Shown: piece by piece, positions 40,654-48,949 of the stretch
Layout: the number at the start of each line of letters is the position of its first letter
How positions within the stretch are numbered: the first letter of the stretch is position 1
Source of the DNA: JANYCO01 sp031416415
GTDB lineage: Bacteria > Bacteroidota > Bacteroidia > Cytophagales > Cytophagaceae
Direction: 5' to 3'
Assembly (NCBI GenBank): GCA_031416415.1
Contig: JANOTP010000270.1
Coordinates: 1-64,000 of the forward strand
DNA: 64,000 nucleotides
The notes under the pieces: generated by a model
Databases searched by the model: none
Seen by the model: only the letters and a program-made list of their open reading frames with translations
What the model was told of the DNA's origin: nothing
Position numbers and translations under genes: made by a program

Positions 40654-41424
40654 CTAAAACCACCCCTTCTTCAATTTTATCATTTCCATCACCCCATTAA
40701 TAAAGGTTAGAGGATGAGGAGGGTTTCCGGGCACATAGAGATCTGCTGTGTACTTGTCTAAAAAAGTTCTATTTAAGGCATCGCTGCCTGCAAAGATACC
40801 TCCACTAATAGCGTCTACTCCAACTAAGATTATAATCTTAGGAGCCGGTATAGCATCGTAACAAATTTGTAAAGCCTCTGCCATGTTTTCAGTAATCGGC
40901 CCTGTAATTACAAGTCCGTCGGCATGCCTTGGAGAGGCTACAAAATCAATTCCATAGCGACCAAAATCAAAATTAGGATTTCCTGTAGCGCCAAGTTCCC
41001 ATTCGCATGAATTGTCGCCGCCCACTGACACTTGTCTTAACTTTAGTGATCTTCCAAAATAACTACGAATCTCTTTTCGTACCAACACCTCGTTAATTGT
41101 TATTGGATGCGTTTCGCCTTCTTTAACTATAAGACGACTTCTTTCGTTGGTAGCAGTTTTATAATCACTGGTGAAACTAATTTTTTCTTCCGTACATACT
41201 CTGGTACATTCATTACACAAAACACATTTACCAAAATCCAGTGTCATTGGCTCAAGTTTAATTGCATGAGTAGGACAGATATCTTTACAAGCTGAACAGC
41301 CCTCTGCGCAAGGCTTGCTGCTAATTTCGGGTCGACCAAAAAAAGACGTTGGCAATACAGGTTTTGTAAGATCAGGAATATATTGTTTGCCCTGATGTTT
41401 CCATATTTTAAATACCTCAAACAT
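40654..41424 (-). CDS. Ferredoxin-NuoB fusion subunit (HyfH/HyfI-like) lacking N2-cluster cysteines
   Basis: A 256-residue peripheral-arm subunit. Residues 39-77 hold two ferredoxin-type [4Fe-4S] motifs (C39, C43, C46, C50-P and C67, C70, C73, C77). Residues about 125-250 are NuoB/HycG-like, with SPRHADGLVITGPIT and PAPKIIILVG intact. Against the E. coli HycG pattern (GGCNGCEIE, GACGNSGG, PGCPP) this protein has GGDNSCEWE, GVDAISGG and PGNPP. Three of four ligands of the N2-type cluster are thus replaced by D137, D204 and N234, with only C140 kept. Electron transfer along the normal path to a quinone or metal site is therefore doubtful. Last gene of the six-gene operon, 11 bases after the large subunit. 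Confidence 0.9.
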   Translation of the reverse strand: MFEVFKIWKHQGKQYIPDLTKPVLPTSFFGRPEISSKPCAEGCSACKDICPTHAIKLEPMTLDFGKCVLCNECTRVCTEEKISFTSDYKTATNERSRLIVKEGETHPITINEVLVRKEIRSYFGRSLKLRQVSVGGDNSCEWELGATGNPNFDFGRYGIDFVASPRHADGLVITGPITENMAEALQICYDAIPAPKIIILVGVDAISGGIFAGSDALNRTFLDKYTADLYVPGNPPHPLTFINGVMEMIKLKKGWF

Positions 41425-41435
41425 AGTTGTTCTTT

Positions 41436-42956
41436 TTATAAATCATTTCCACAATAGGAAAGATTAAAACTTTTATTATTAATTGGGAAATCAGAAATTT
41501 CATTATTTCTTAATGCCAACGCAAGTGCCATCCAGTTATGAAGCGAAGGGTCTTTAACTTTATATTTTAGGAGTTCTCCATTTTTATCTGTTACAGCACA
41601 GTGGCAAATTTCTCCTCTCCAGCCTTCTGTGAGTGAAATAGAAAAACTTTCTGAGGGAAGATTTTTTTGATATAAACTTGTATCGTATTTTGTAGTATCT
41701 TCTGGCAATGTTTCTAGTACTTCTAAAAGAGATCTAATGTAGCCAATCGAAAATTGTACTTCAAGATTTCTAAGCATTCCTCTTGCGTATACATCACCAC
41801 CAGAAAGTAATACAGGAGTATAAGGTATTTGTTTGAAATAAGCGAAAGGATGCGATGCTCTGATATCTCTTTTAACACCTGCCATTCGAGCAGCCATACC
41901 AACAGCTCCAATCATTTCTGTTTGGGTTTTTGTAACAATTCCTGTTTTTTCAAATCGATTTAGTACAGAAGGTAGTGAGAATGTTTTATCAGCCATCTCA
42001 ATAAATTTAAATTCAAAATCGTCTAATAGTTTAATCAGTCTTTCTTTTAGTTCGGGCGTAAATGGATAAGGATTATATCCTGTCCGTATTAATCCTTTTG
42101 CAAAACGATTTCCACACCAGAATTGAAAAAAATTTATAATAGGTGTACGGAGTGCTCCAAATACTTCGCTCCCTAGTTGGTAGGCAAGGTCATGACAGAA
42201 TGCACTCAAGTCGCCAGTATGAATGGCAATACGTTCTAATTCCAGTGCCATTGATCGTAAAAGCTCTATTCTTTTAGAAACTTTTAATTCATAAAAGGCT
42301 TCCATATTTTGTACAAAAGCAAGTGTATGGCCAACTGTTGTATCTCCTGAAATAGATTCTGATAAAATTGTACGTTGAAGTAAATGTTTTTTCTTAGAAT
42401 ATAATTCTTCAATACCTCTATGTTGGTAACCTAATTGAATTTCTAAATGTAATACCTCTTCTCCTTGGCATAGAAATCTGAAGTGTCCAGGTTCAATGAT
42501 CCCTGCATGTATAGGGCCGACTCCAACTTCATGAGCTTCTTCGCCTGTCACTTTTATGAAAGGATGATCTTTCATAAGAATAGTTGTATCAGCTCTGTTA
42601 TGCGCATACCGCACATGTTTCATCCAAGGGTGACCAATAAATTGGATTCCAAAATTTTCATTTATTTCTCTTTCATAAATATGATAAGCATTTATATCTA
42701 CGGTAAGAGAAGGCAGTTGTATGTTTTTGTCTTTAGTTAATTCGAAAGAAAAAATATGAATGTTTCGTTCTTGATCATCTGCAATACAACAAATAAATTT
42801 AAGTTTATTGTCATAATCGAATCCAAAATAATTAACGCAATGACAGGCTTTGTTTTTATGTAATTCCATTACACGATCATAAAAATCGTAATAGGTATAG
42901 ACCGGTATGTTTTCTAACCGGATGGATTCATTATTTTTTATGGTAAGATGTTCCAT
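41436..42956 (-). CDS. Fused NuoC-NuoD / HyfG-like large subunit without NiFe site
   Basis: A 506-residue fusion: NuoC/HycE-N-like region (about 15-125, with YHIYEREINENFGIQFIGHP) and NuoD/HycE-C-like region (about 135-506, with EVGVGPIHAGIIEPGHFRF). Active [NiFe] enzymes have CGIC in the L1 motif; here the matching stretch is SESISGDTTVGH (199-210), so both cysteines are gone (S203, T206). The C-terminal L2 CxxC is also broken: the protein ends NLSYCGNDL, where C502 could match at most the second Cys. It is thus neither a functional hydrogenase nor a standard complex I subunit; the arm around the quinone-like cavity is kept. Starts three bases after the upstream antiporter-like gene. Confidence 0.9.
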   Translation of the reverse strand: MEHLTIKNNESIRLENIPVYTYYDFYDRVMELHKNKACHCVNYFGFDYDNKLKFICCIADDQERNIHIFSFELTKDKNIQLPSLTVDINAYHIYEREINENFGIQFIGHPWMKHVRYAHNRADTTILMKDHPFIKVTGEEAHEVGVGPIHAGIIEPGHFRFLCQGEEVLHLEIQLGYQHRGIEELYSKKKHLLQRTILSESISGDTTVGHTLAFVQNMEAFYELKVSKRIELLRSMALELERIAIHTGDLSAFCHDLAYQLGSEVFGALRTPIINFFQFWCGNRFAKGLIRTGYNPYPFTPELKERLIKLLDDFEFKFIEMADKTFSLPSVLNRFEKTGIVTKTQTEMIGAVGMAARMAGVKRDIRASHPFAYFKQIPYTPVLLSGGDVYARGMLRNLEVQFSIGYIRSLLEVLETLPEDTTKYDTSLYQKNLPSESFSISLTEGWRGEICHCAVTDKNGELLKYKVKDPSLHNWMALALALRNNEISDFPINNKSFNLSYCGNDL

Positions 42957-42959
42957 ACT

Positions 42960-44393
42960 TTATATTGGTAAATGCCTTACAGCCTCTTCAATAAATTTTT
43001 TCATTTCGAATGGTGGATCAATTCCTATCCATATTACGAGTGATAATAATATTATTTGTGGAATTACTTCAAATGGATTTATTCTTTTACGTGTGACGCG
43101 TTCTTCAACTGGTGGTAGGAAAAGTAAATCCAAGAATCTTCTAGCAAGATTTGCAAACATGAACGTCAGCAATATCAGCATTGGTATAAGTACAAACCAG
43201 TCACCTTTTATGAAAAGAGCTTTGATGAGCATGAATTCACTAATACATAATCCAGAGGGAGGCATAGCAAGTATCATGAAAGAAGAAAGTAAAATAATGA
43301 CACCACCCACAGGATCTTTTTTGAAATAATATCCTAAATGATCAGAATCATCTGTTCTGTAAAACCAATAAATATTTCCAAATTGATAAAACAAGGTAGC
43401 TTTAATAAAAGAGTGGCATATTAAATGAATTATAGCGGCCACATAACCTGCATGTCCAAGACCGAGAGCAATTAATACAATACCAGCATGTTCTACACTA
43501 GAGTAGGCAAGCATTCTTTTATAGTTTTTAATTTTTATGGTATAGACCGTGGCAAATAATATAGAGAGCATTCCTGTTATTAATAGAACAGTATTCATCC
43601 AATGATTTAATTCATTGGAGATAGAAAATATTTCATAGAAACGAAATATTGCAACGAATCCAACGATAGACATTCCTCCTGAAAAGATTGCACCTACGTG
43701 CATGGGAGCGGCATCTTTGGCATCTATATCTACTGTAAATAAAGGGGCTACTCCAATTTTAACACTAAATCCAGTAAGAATAAATATGAAGGCAATTTTA
43801 AGCCATAAAGGATTCATAGCTGAGACATTTTTCATGAGTGATGCCATATTGATATCAGGATTATTTATTTCCTGACCAGCTATTACAATAAATAAAATTC
43901 CTACAAATGCTAGGGCAATACCAATTGAACAAACAAAGAAATATTTCCAAGCTGCTTCAAAATTCTTTTTACTTCTATCTCTGTAAATAAGCATTGCAGA
44001 AGCAAGTGAAGTAGCTTCTAAAAAAGCCCAAAGTAAAGCAAGGTGCCCTGAGATTAATACTCCACTCATCATACTGATTAAGATCATTAGCGCACTGTCG
44101 TGAATGGCGACCATTTTTGAAGTTTCTTTTCTACGAGCTGCAAAAAATATACTATGTATAACAGTGGCAAAAGCAAGTATTGTTATTACGATCATAAAGA
44201 TTACAGAAAGTCGATCTATACTAAAGTATTCGTCAACAATTTCACCCATGTGTTGTATACAAAAAATAGTTAACCATACTTGCATCCCTAGAAATGGAAT
44301 GAAAAGAGAATGCTGGATTATTTTTGATTTGATGAAATACATCAAACCACAAATAACCAATACTAGCGTATAATATATAATTAATGCGTCCAT
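42960..44393 (-). CDS. HyfF/NuoN-like antiporter-type membrane subunit
   Basis: A 477-residue polytopic subunit of the Mrp-antiporter/NuoL-M-N family, about 14 helices. Family marks include a Lys in the broken-helix region (GVAPLFTVDIDAKDAAPMHVGAIFSGG), KRMLAYSSVEHAGIVLIALGLGH and the following His/Lys helix (HLICHSFIKATLFYQFGNIY). It corresponds to HyfF of hydrogenase-4 and should conduct ions. A C-terminal helix extends past the core (FEVIPQIILLSLVIWIGID). Stop is three bases before the large subunit start and start overlaps nothing: one base separates it from the HyfE-like gene. Confidence 0.92.
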   Translation of the reverse strand: MDALIIYYTLVLVICGLMYFIKSKIIQHSLFIPFLGMQVWLTIFCIQHMGEIVDEYFSIDRLSVIFMIVITILAFATVIHSIFFAARRKETSKMVAIHDSALMILISMMSGVLISGHLALLWAFLEATSLASAMLIYRDRSKKNFEAAWKYFFVCSIGIALAFVGILFIVIAGQEINNPDINMASLMKNVSAMNPLWLKIAFIFILTGFSVKIGVAPLFTVDIDAKDAAPMHVGAIFSGGMSIVGFVAIFRFYEIFSISNELNHWMNTVLLITGMLSILFATVYTIKIKNYKRMLAYSSVEHAGIVLIALGLGHAGYVAAIIHLICHSFIKATLFYQFGNIYWFYRTDDSDHLGYYFKKDPVGGVIILLSSFMILAMPPSGLCISEFMLIKALFIKGDWFVLIPMLILLTFMFANLARRFLDLLFLPPVEERVTRKRINPFEVIPQIILLSLVIWIGIDPPFEMKKFIEEAVRHLPI

Positions 44394-44394
44394 C

Positions 44395-45024
44395 TTAATC
44401 TTTAAGATTATTGAGTTTTGTAATCTCTAATCCTTTGTATACTTTACCCATTTCGTTTACAAATACACCTAGCAATAATATAGAGGTAATAATATCAAAC
44501 AAAATACAAAGATTGACAGCTATAGGCATTTCGCTTCCTATAGAAATTGAAATTAGAAAAATTCCATTTTCCAATACTAGGTAGCCTATTACATGTGTCA
44601 ATACCTTTTTTCTTCTAATAACTATAAGTGCGCCACAGAATATTGCAGAGATCGAAGCTGTAAAAATAATAATATCAATAGCATGAAAATGTAGTTTGTT
44701 GGCCATCAAAAAAGACAAAACAATAATGATAGAAACTTTTAGAATGGCGTTAAAATTTGCAGTGTCTGGTTCGGTTTCGTAGGTAACTTTATTTTTTCTT
44801 GCAAGATGTTTTAAGTAATAGGGTACAAGAATACTTTTAAATATTAACGTTTCCGCTAGAATAAATATCAAGTTTGAAATATGAATTTCTTTGAGTTTTA
44901 TAATTGACAATAAGAATAATAAAACGCCTTGTATCGCAATTAGGTTTATATAGGTGGCTATTCTCCCTGTTGTAACAACGTACACAAGAGTAAGGATAAA
45001 TATTATTATAAGTGTTATTTCCAT
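44395..45024 (-). CDS. HyfE-like membrane subunit
   Basis: A 209-residue protein with six or seven hydrophobic helices and short loops, corresponding to HyfE (NuoK-related) of hydrogenase-4. The VIGYLVLENGIFLISISIGSEMP helix with a buried Glu is the NuoK-type signature used in proton relay. It ends in a short polar tail (YKGLEITKLNNLKD). It overlaps nothing and lies four bases after the HyfC-like gene, in the order B-C-E-F-G-(H/I). Confidence 0.9.
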   Translation of the reverse strand: MEITLIIIFILTLVYVVTTGRIATYINLIAIQGVLLFLLSIIKLKEIHISNLIFILAETLIFKSILVPYYLKHLARKNKVTYETEPDTANFNAILKVSIIIVLSFLMANKLHFHAIDIIIFTASISAIFCGALIVIRRKKVLTHVIGYLVLENGIFLISISIGSEMPIAVNLCILFDIITSILLLGVFVNEMGKVYKGLEITKLNNLKD

Positions 45025-45028
45025 AAGT

Positions 45029-45937
45029 TTAACCTAATTTTTGTTGCCAGATTAGTATACCAAAAAATATTACTATTGAAATAGCCATGAGTGAAAATAT
45101 AAATTGTGGATTTTTTTTCATTCGTTCTCTAGCTCTAAAGGATTCTAAAAGCCCAGCTGTTATGGCCCATAAAAACTGTACTAAAAAAAATACTAGTAGT
45201 TCTTCTCCTAGGCTCATAGAAGAATTAAGAAAGAAATTGCAAATCAATGTTCCGTACAAAACAAATTTTAGAGATGTGCCATATAGGATCATTGCCAGAT
45301 CAAATCCACTGTTATCCAAAATCATTACTTCGTGGATCATAGTAAGTTCTAAGTGTGTCTTAGGATCGCCGACGGGCAATCTTCCATTTTCGACCATTGC
45401 TATTTGGATCAATATAAAGGCTGCCATCACTCCCAAAACCCAAGAAAAGTTATCCGTAAAATGAATGTGGTTATAAATATCGTAAAATGAACTATGATCC
45501 GTAAACATAGCAAAGGAAGCGATCAATATAAAAAAAGCAGGTTCTACTAACATAGAGTACAATGCTTCTCTATTGGCTCCCATTCCTTCAAAGGGACTTC
45601 CCGTGTCAAGCGCGGAGATGATCATGAAAAATTTTCCTAAGGCTAATGTATAGGCGAAGAATACAAAATCACCTTTAAAAAAAAGTAATGGAGGGTAACT
45701 TCCAAAGGGTATAAAAAATAGTGACATTACTATAGAAGAAAAATATATACTAGGTGCTATTTTAAATATAATAGAGGTAGTAGTGCTGTAGAGTGTTTGT
45801 TTATTTGTTAATCTGAGGATGTCTTTGATGTGCTGCGTCAAGCCAGGTCCTTTTCTACCCCCGGCTATGGCTCTTGTTTTGTTGAGTACTCCTATAAAAA
45901 AGATACTCGCAATGAAAATTAAAACAATCGTTATCAT
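45029..45937 (-). CDS. HyfC/NuoH-like membrane subunit
   Basis: A 302-residue polytopic protein equivalent to HyfC/HycD (NuoH family), which anchors the peripheral arm. Visible marks are KGPGLTQHIKDILRLTNK near the N-terminus, ALDTGSPFEGMGANREALYSMLVEPAFF and the MVENGRLPVGDPKTHLELTMIHE block, all with the charged residues that line the coupling path in NuoH. About eight helices. One base separates its start from the stop of the upstream HyfB-like gene. These charged residues are kept, which argues that ion coupling is still under selection. Confidence 0.93.
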   Translation of the reverse strand: MITIVLIFIASIFFIGVLNKTRAIAGGRKGPGLTQHIKDILRLTNKQTLYSTTTSIIFKIAPSIYFSSIVMSLFFIPFGSYPPLLFFKGDFVFFAYTLALGKFFMIISALDTGSPFEGMGANREALYSMLVEPAFFILIASFAMFTDHSSFYDIYNHIHFTDNFSWVLGVMAAFILIQIAMVENGRLPVGDPKTHLELTMIHEVMILDNSGFDLAMILYGTSLKFVLYGTLICNFFLNSSMSLGEELLVFFLVQFLWAITAGLLESFRARERMKKNPQFIFSLMAISIVIFFGILIWQQKLG

Positions 45938-45938
45938 A

Positions 45939-47936
45939 TTAATGAATAATATTAAATACGGTTAACAATAACATAATTGAAAAGAATAGAAATGCATATA
46001 ATATATAATGTTGTGTTTGTCCATCTTGAATTCTGGCAAAAATGGATATAAATTGAGAGAGCTTTTTTATAGCACCCATAATTCCTTTAGATTCTATAGG
46101 GTCATCGCTTTCGGTTTTCAAAGCTCTGTTGACAGGAAATAATTCTGTTTCTTCGTACTTTTTGAAGTCTGTTTTTACTTCAACAATAGGTTTGATAAGT
46201 TGTGAAAAATTTCCAGTATAGGAAGAGCCTGTATATTGCATTTTCTCTGTATCACCTATATATCCGCAGCCCCAGGTTGGGCCATACGCTTCTTTGTTGG
46301 CTTTTACTTTTAGTGTTCGAATAAAATAAATTGTTGCGATGAGGAATATAAATATAATGCTTACTACTCCAACTTTACTAATAGAATCAAATTGATGAAT
46401 AACAATTCCCGTATCTTCAGACGGCATATATAAAAATACGGTTCTTGAAATTAATTTTACAAAAATATCAGGCGCCAAACCAATGCTTAACATCGTAAGT
46501 ACAATTATAATAGTGGGTAGATGCATAAAATTAGTTACTTCCTTTGCTTCTAATGCTTGTTGGCTGCGAGCTTTGCCTAAAAAAACAATTCCAAATGCCT
46601 TTGTAAAGGTAAAGAAGGAGATTCCTCCTATTAGTACTAATGAAATCAATGCGGCTAATTCGAGGATATCCATACTGAAATCGGCATGCAATAATCCCAT
46701 CATTCCAGAATAAATTAAAAATTCTGAAATGAATCCATTAAAAGGAGGTAGGCCACAAATAGCCAATGAGCCAATTAAAAATAATACTGCTGTAACAGGC
46801 ATTTTTTTAATTAATCCACCGAGTTGGTCTATTTTTTTTGTTCCTGTTTGTATGTATACAGAACCAACAGTATAGAATAATAGTGATTTAAATAACGAGT
46901 GATTTATAATGTGCATCAATGCTCCAGCAAAGCCCATGAATGTAATTAACTGGCTATGTTGTGCCATACCTAAGACACCTAATCCAATACCCATTCCAAT
47001 AATTCCAATATTTTCGATACTTGAATAGGCAAGCATTTTTTTCAAATCTTTTTGTATAGAAGCTTGAATGATCCCATACAAACCAGTTAGCATTGAAATA
47101 GTATAAATAAAAATACCAATCTCTAAGAGGTCTGATTCTACATACATGAGTACGCGGAGTATACCATATATTCCTAGTTTTATCATTGCCCCAGACATTA
47201 GGCCTGCTGAGGGACATGGTGCCGCAGGATCAGCATGAGGAAGCCAAGTATGCAAAGGTATAAATCCCGCTTTCATTCCAAAGCTTAAAAAGAACATTAG
47301 GAATAATGGGAAATTACTAGTCTCTTTTGAACTAAAATAAAAATGGAGTGCTTCGAAATTTTGCATGCCTGTTTTATTATAAAGCCATACGATTGCGATT
47401 ATTAATAATACCACGTTTATATGCATTTGAATTAAATAATTTAATGCAGCTTTTATGTTGGCGGGCTTTTCAGAATCGAAGATGACTTGTACGAAGGAAC
47501 ATAATGACATGATCTCCCAAAAAACTACAAATGCTAATAGATCTTGAACCATACAAACTAGTAACATAGCTGCATGAAGAATAGCAAAAGAAAAGAGATG
47601 AAGACTTAGTGCTCCTGTACTGCCTCTTTTTTTAAAATATCCTATTGAAAATAATGACGAGGTTAGTACTGTGAAGTTAATTACTAAAATAAAAATTGAA
47701 GAAAGTTCATCTATTTTTAAATGTACTAGTCCTATAATAGAAAGGTCTGTCAGAAAATAATCTATACTGCCGTTTTTTTGGTACGATAAAATAACCATAC
47801 AGGTGGAAACGATAGCCAGGAATAAATTTATAGAAAAATTGAAATAGGATTTAATGTTTTTTGGTAACAATAATAGGAGAGGCGTGGCTAATAAGGAATA
47901 AAAAAAAAGGCTTATAAGGAAATCCATATTAATCAA
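45939..47936 (-). CDS. HyfB/NuoL-like antiporter-type membrane subunit
   Basis: A 665-residue polytopic subunit, first gene of the operon. The Mrp/NuoL core shows LAFVVFWEIMSLCSFVQVIF, the Lys helix with HTWLPHADPAAPCPSAGLMSG and KKMLAYSSIENIGIIGMGIGLG with the following HIINHSLFKSLLFYTVG. A C-terminal extension includes TWGCGYIG, typical of HyfB, and two more helices. The frame starts with TTG at 47936, eight bases after a perfect AAGGAGGT; an ATG nine bases on (47927, MDFLISLF) is the alternative. Expression of the whole operon probably starts in the 164 bases upstream. Confidence 0.92.
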   Translation of the reverse strand: MINMDFLISLFFYSLLATPLLLLLPKNIKSYFNFSINLFLAIVSTCMVILSYQKNGSIDYFLTDLSIIGLVHLKIDELSSIFILVINFTVLTSSLFSIGYFKKRGSTGALSLHLFSFAILHAAMLLVCMVQDLLAFVVFWEIMSLCSFVQVIFDSEKPANIKAALNYLIQMHINVVLLIIAIVWLYNKTGMQNFEALHFYFSSKETSNFPLFLMFFLSFGMKAGFIPLHTWLPHADPAAPCPSAGLMSGAMIKLGIYGILRVLMYVESDLLEIGIFIYTISMLTGLYGIIQASIQKDLKKMLAYSSIENIGIIGMGIGLGVLGMAQHSQLITFMGFAGALMHIINHSLFKSLLFYTVGSVYIQTGTKKIDQLGGLIKKMPVTAVLFLIGSLAICGLPPFNGFISEFLIYSGMMGLLHADFSMDILELAALISLVLIGGISFFTFTKAFGIVFLGKARSQQALEAKEVTNFMHLPTIIIVLTMLSIGLAPDIFVKLISRTVFLYMPSEDTGIVIHQFDSISKVGVVSIIFIFLIATIYFIRTLKVKANKEAYGPTWGCGYIGDTEKMQYTGSSYTGNFSQLIKPIVEVKTDFKKYEETELFPVNRALKTESDDPIESKGIMGAIKKLSQFISIFARIQDGQTQHYILYAFLFFSIMLLLTVFNIIH

Positions 47937-47944
47937 AATTTATT

Positions 47945-47952
47945 ACCTCCTT
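47945..47952 (-). promoter_or_regulatory. Unusually strong Shine-Dalgarno upstream of the complex I-like operon
   Basis: On the minus strand AAGGAGGT, eight bases before the TTG at 47936 and 17 before the ATG. Most genes in this window, as usual in Bacteroidota, have AT-rich leaders without such a site, so it stands out and favours the TTG start. Confidence 0.6.
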
Positions 47953-48100
47953 AATTTAGGGGTAGAGCTATAAGTAAACATACTTTTTAATTCTGTAGAG
48001 ATTCTGTAGGCAATGGAAAAAAATGCCTTTATAGTCAAGGAATAAGACCTTTTATTACTAAGAGGATTGAGTTGTTATAATATCTTATTTAACAAATAGA

Positions 48101-48877
48101 TTAAAATGGAATTTTTATATTTCCTTCAAAAACTAGTTGTGCGGGGCCTATAAGAAATACATTATTGAAGCCCCAATCCGTTTTATTAAATGAGATACTT
48201 AATTCCCCGCCAAGCGTATGGATTCTAATTGGGCTTGGCATACCTGAATACGAAGCAGCCAATGCCGCAGCTGTAACTCCTGTGCCGCAGGAATAGGTCT
48301 CGTCTTCTACTCCTCTTTCGTAAGTTCTTACGTGAAGGATAGTCTCTTTTTTCTCCGTAAAATTGACGTTAGTTCCTTTGTCTTTGAAGCGGTCGTTATT
48401 GCGTATTTTTTTACCTTCTTCAACGACTGGAAAATCATTTATATTCTTCACTGTTTTTACATAATGAGGAGATCCCGTATTCATATAAAAATGATCGTTG
48501 TTGTTTTCAATTTGAGTTACATCAATCATTTTTAGATGCACTAATCCTTTTTCTATGTAGGCATCGTGTGGACCGTCTATAGCCAAAAAATTGGTCCGAT
48601 CTTCAATTACTCCAATGTCTTGCGCAAATTTTACGATACAACGACCTCCATTGCCACACATCGAACTTTGGTTTCCATCAGAATTAAAATAAACCATTTT
48701 GAAATCATACCCTGGCTCATTTTCTAATAAAATAAAACCGTCTGCTCCTATACCAAATCTTCTGTGGCATAGTTTTTCAATAAGTATGGTATTGGAGATG
48801 TCAAAAAATTTTGAACGGTTGTCGACCATTATAAAGTCATTGCCTGTTCCTTGGTATTTATAAAATTTCAATTCCAT
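48101..48877 (-). CDS. dapF: Diaminopimelate epimerase
   Basis: Interconverts LL- and meso-diaminopimelate, giving the cross-linking residue of peptidoglycan and the lysine precursor. The 258-residue protein has both catalytic cysteines in their motifs: C74 in SMCGNGGRC and C197 in SCGTGVTAAALAA, plus the N-terminal KYQGTGNDFIMVDN. Length is normal. It shares the lysine pathway with asd. A strong hairpin separates it from the isomerase gene upstream, so it has its own promoter or is read through weakly. Confidence 0.96.
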   Translation of the reverse strand: MELKFYKYQGTGNDFIMVDNRSKFFDISNTILIEKLCHRRFGIGADGFILLENEPGYDFKMVYFNSDGNQSSMCGNGGRCIVKFAQDIGVIEDRTNFLAIDGPHDAYIEKGLVHLKMIDVTQIENNNDHFYMNTGSPHYVKTVKNINDFPVVEEGKKIRNNDRFKDKGTNVNFTEKKETILHVRTYERGVEDETYSCGTGVTAAALAASYSGMPSPIRIHTLGGELSISFNKTDWGFNNVFLIGPAQLVFEGNIKIPF

Positions 48878-48892
48878 GTTTCTTATTAAAAT

Positions 48893-48929
48893 AAAAGCGT
48901 ATGATTGTTATATACAATCATACGCTTTT
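48893..48929. terminator. Hairpin terminator between the PpiD-like gene and dapF
   Basis: AAAAGCGTATGATTGT / ACAATCATACGCTTTT, perfect 16-bp arms with a five-base loop; A-run and T-run on either side make it bidirectional. It lies 20 bases after the isomerase stop. Confidence 0.85.
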
Positions 48930-48949
48930 GAAAGTTCCTTATTTAGGTA

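Noticed and set aside
40654..47936. Functional [NiFe] hydrogenase-4 or NADH dehydrogenase
   Set aside because: Active-site cysteines (CGIC and most of the L2 pair) and three of four N2 ligands are missing, and no NADH-binding subunits, formate dehydrogenase or hydrogenase maturation genes are next to it.
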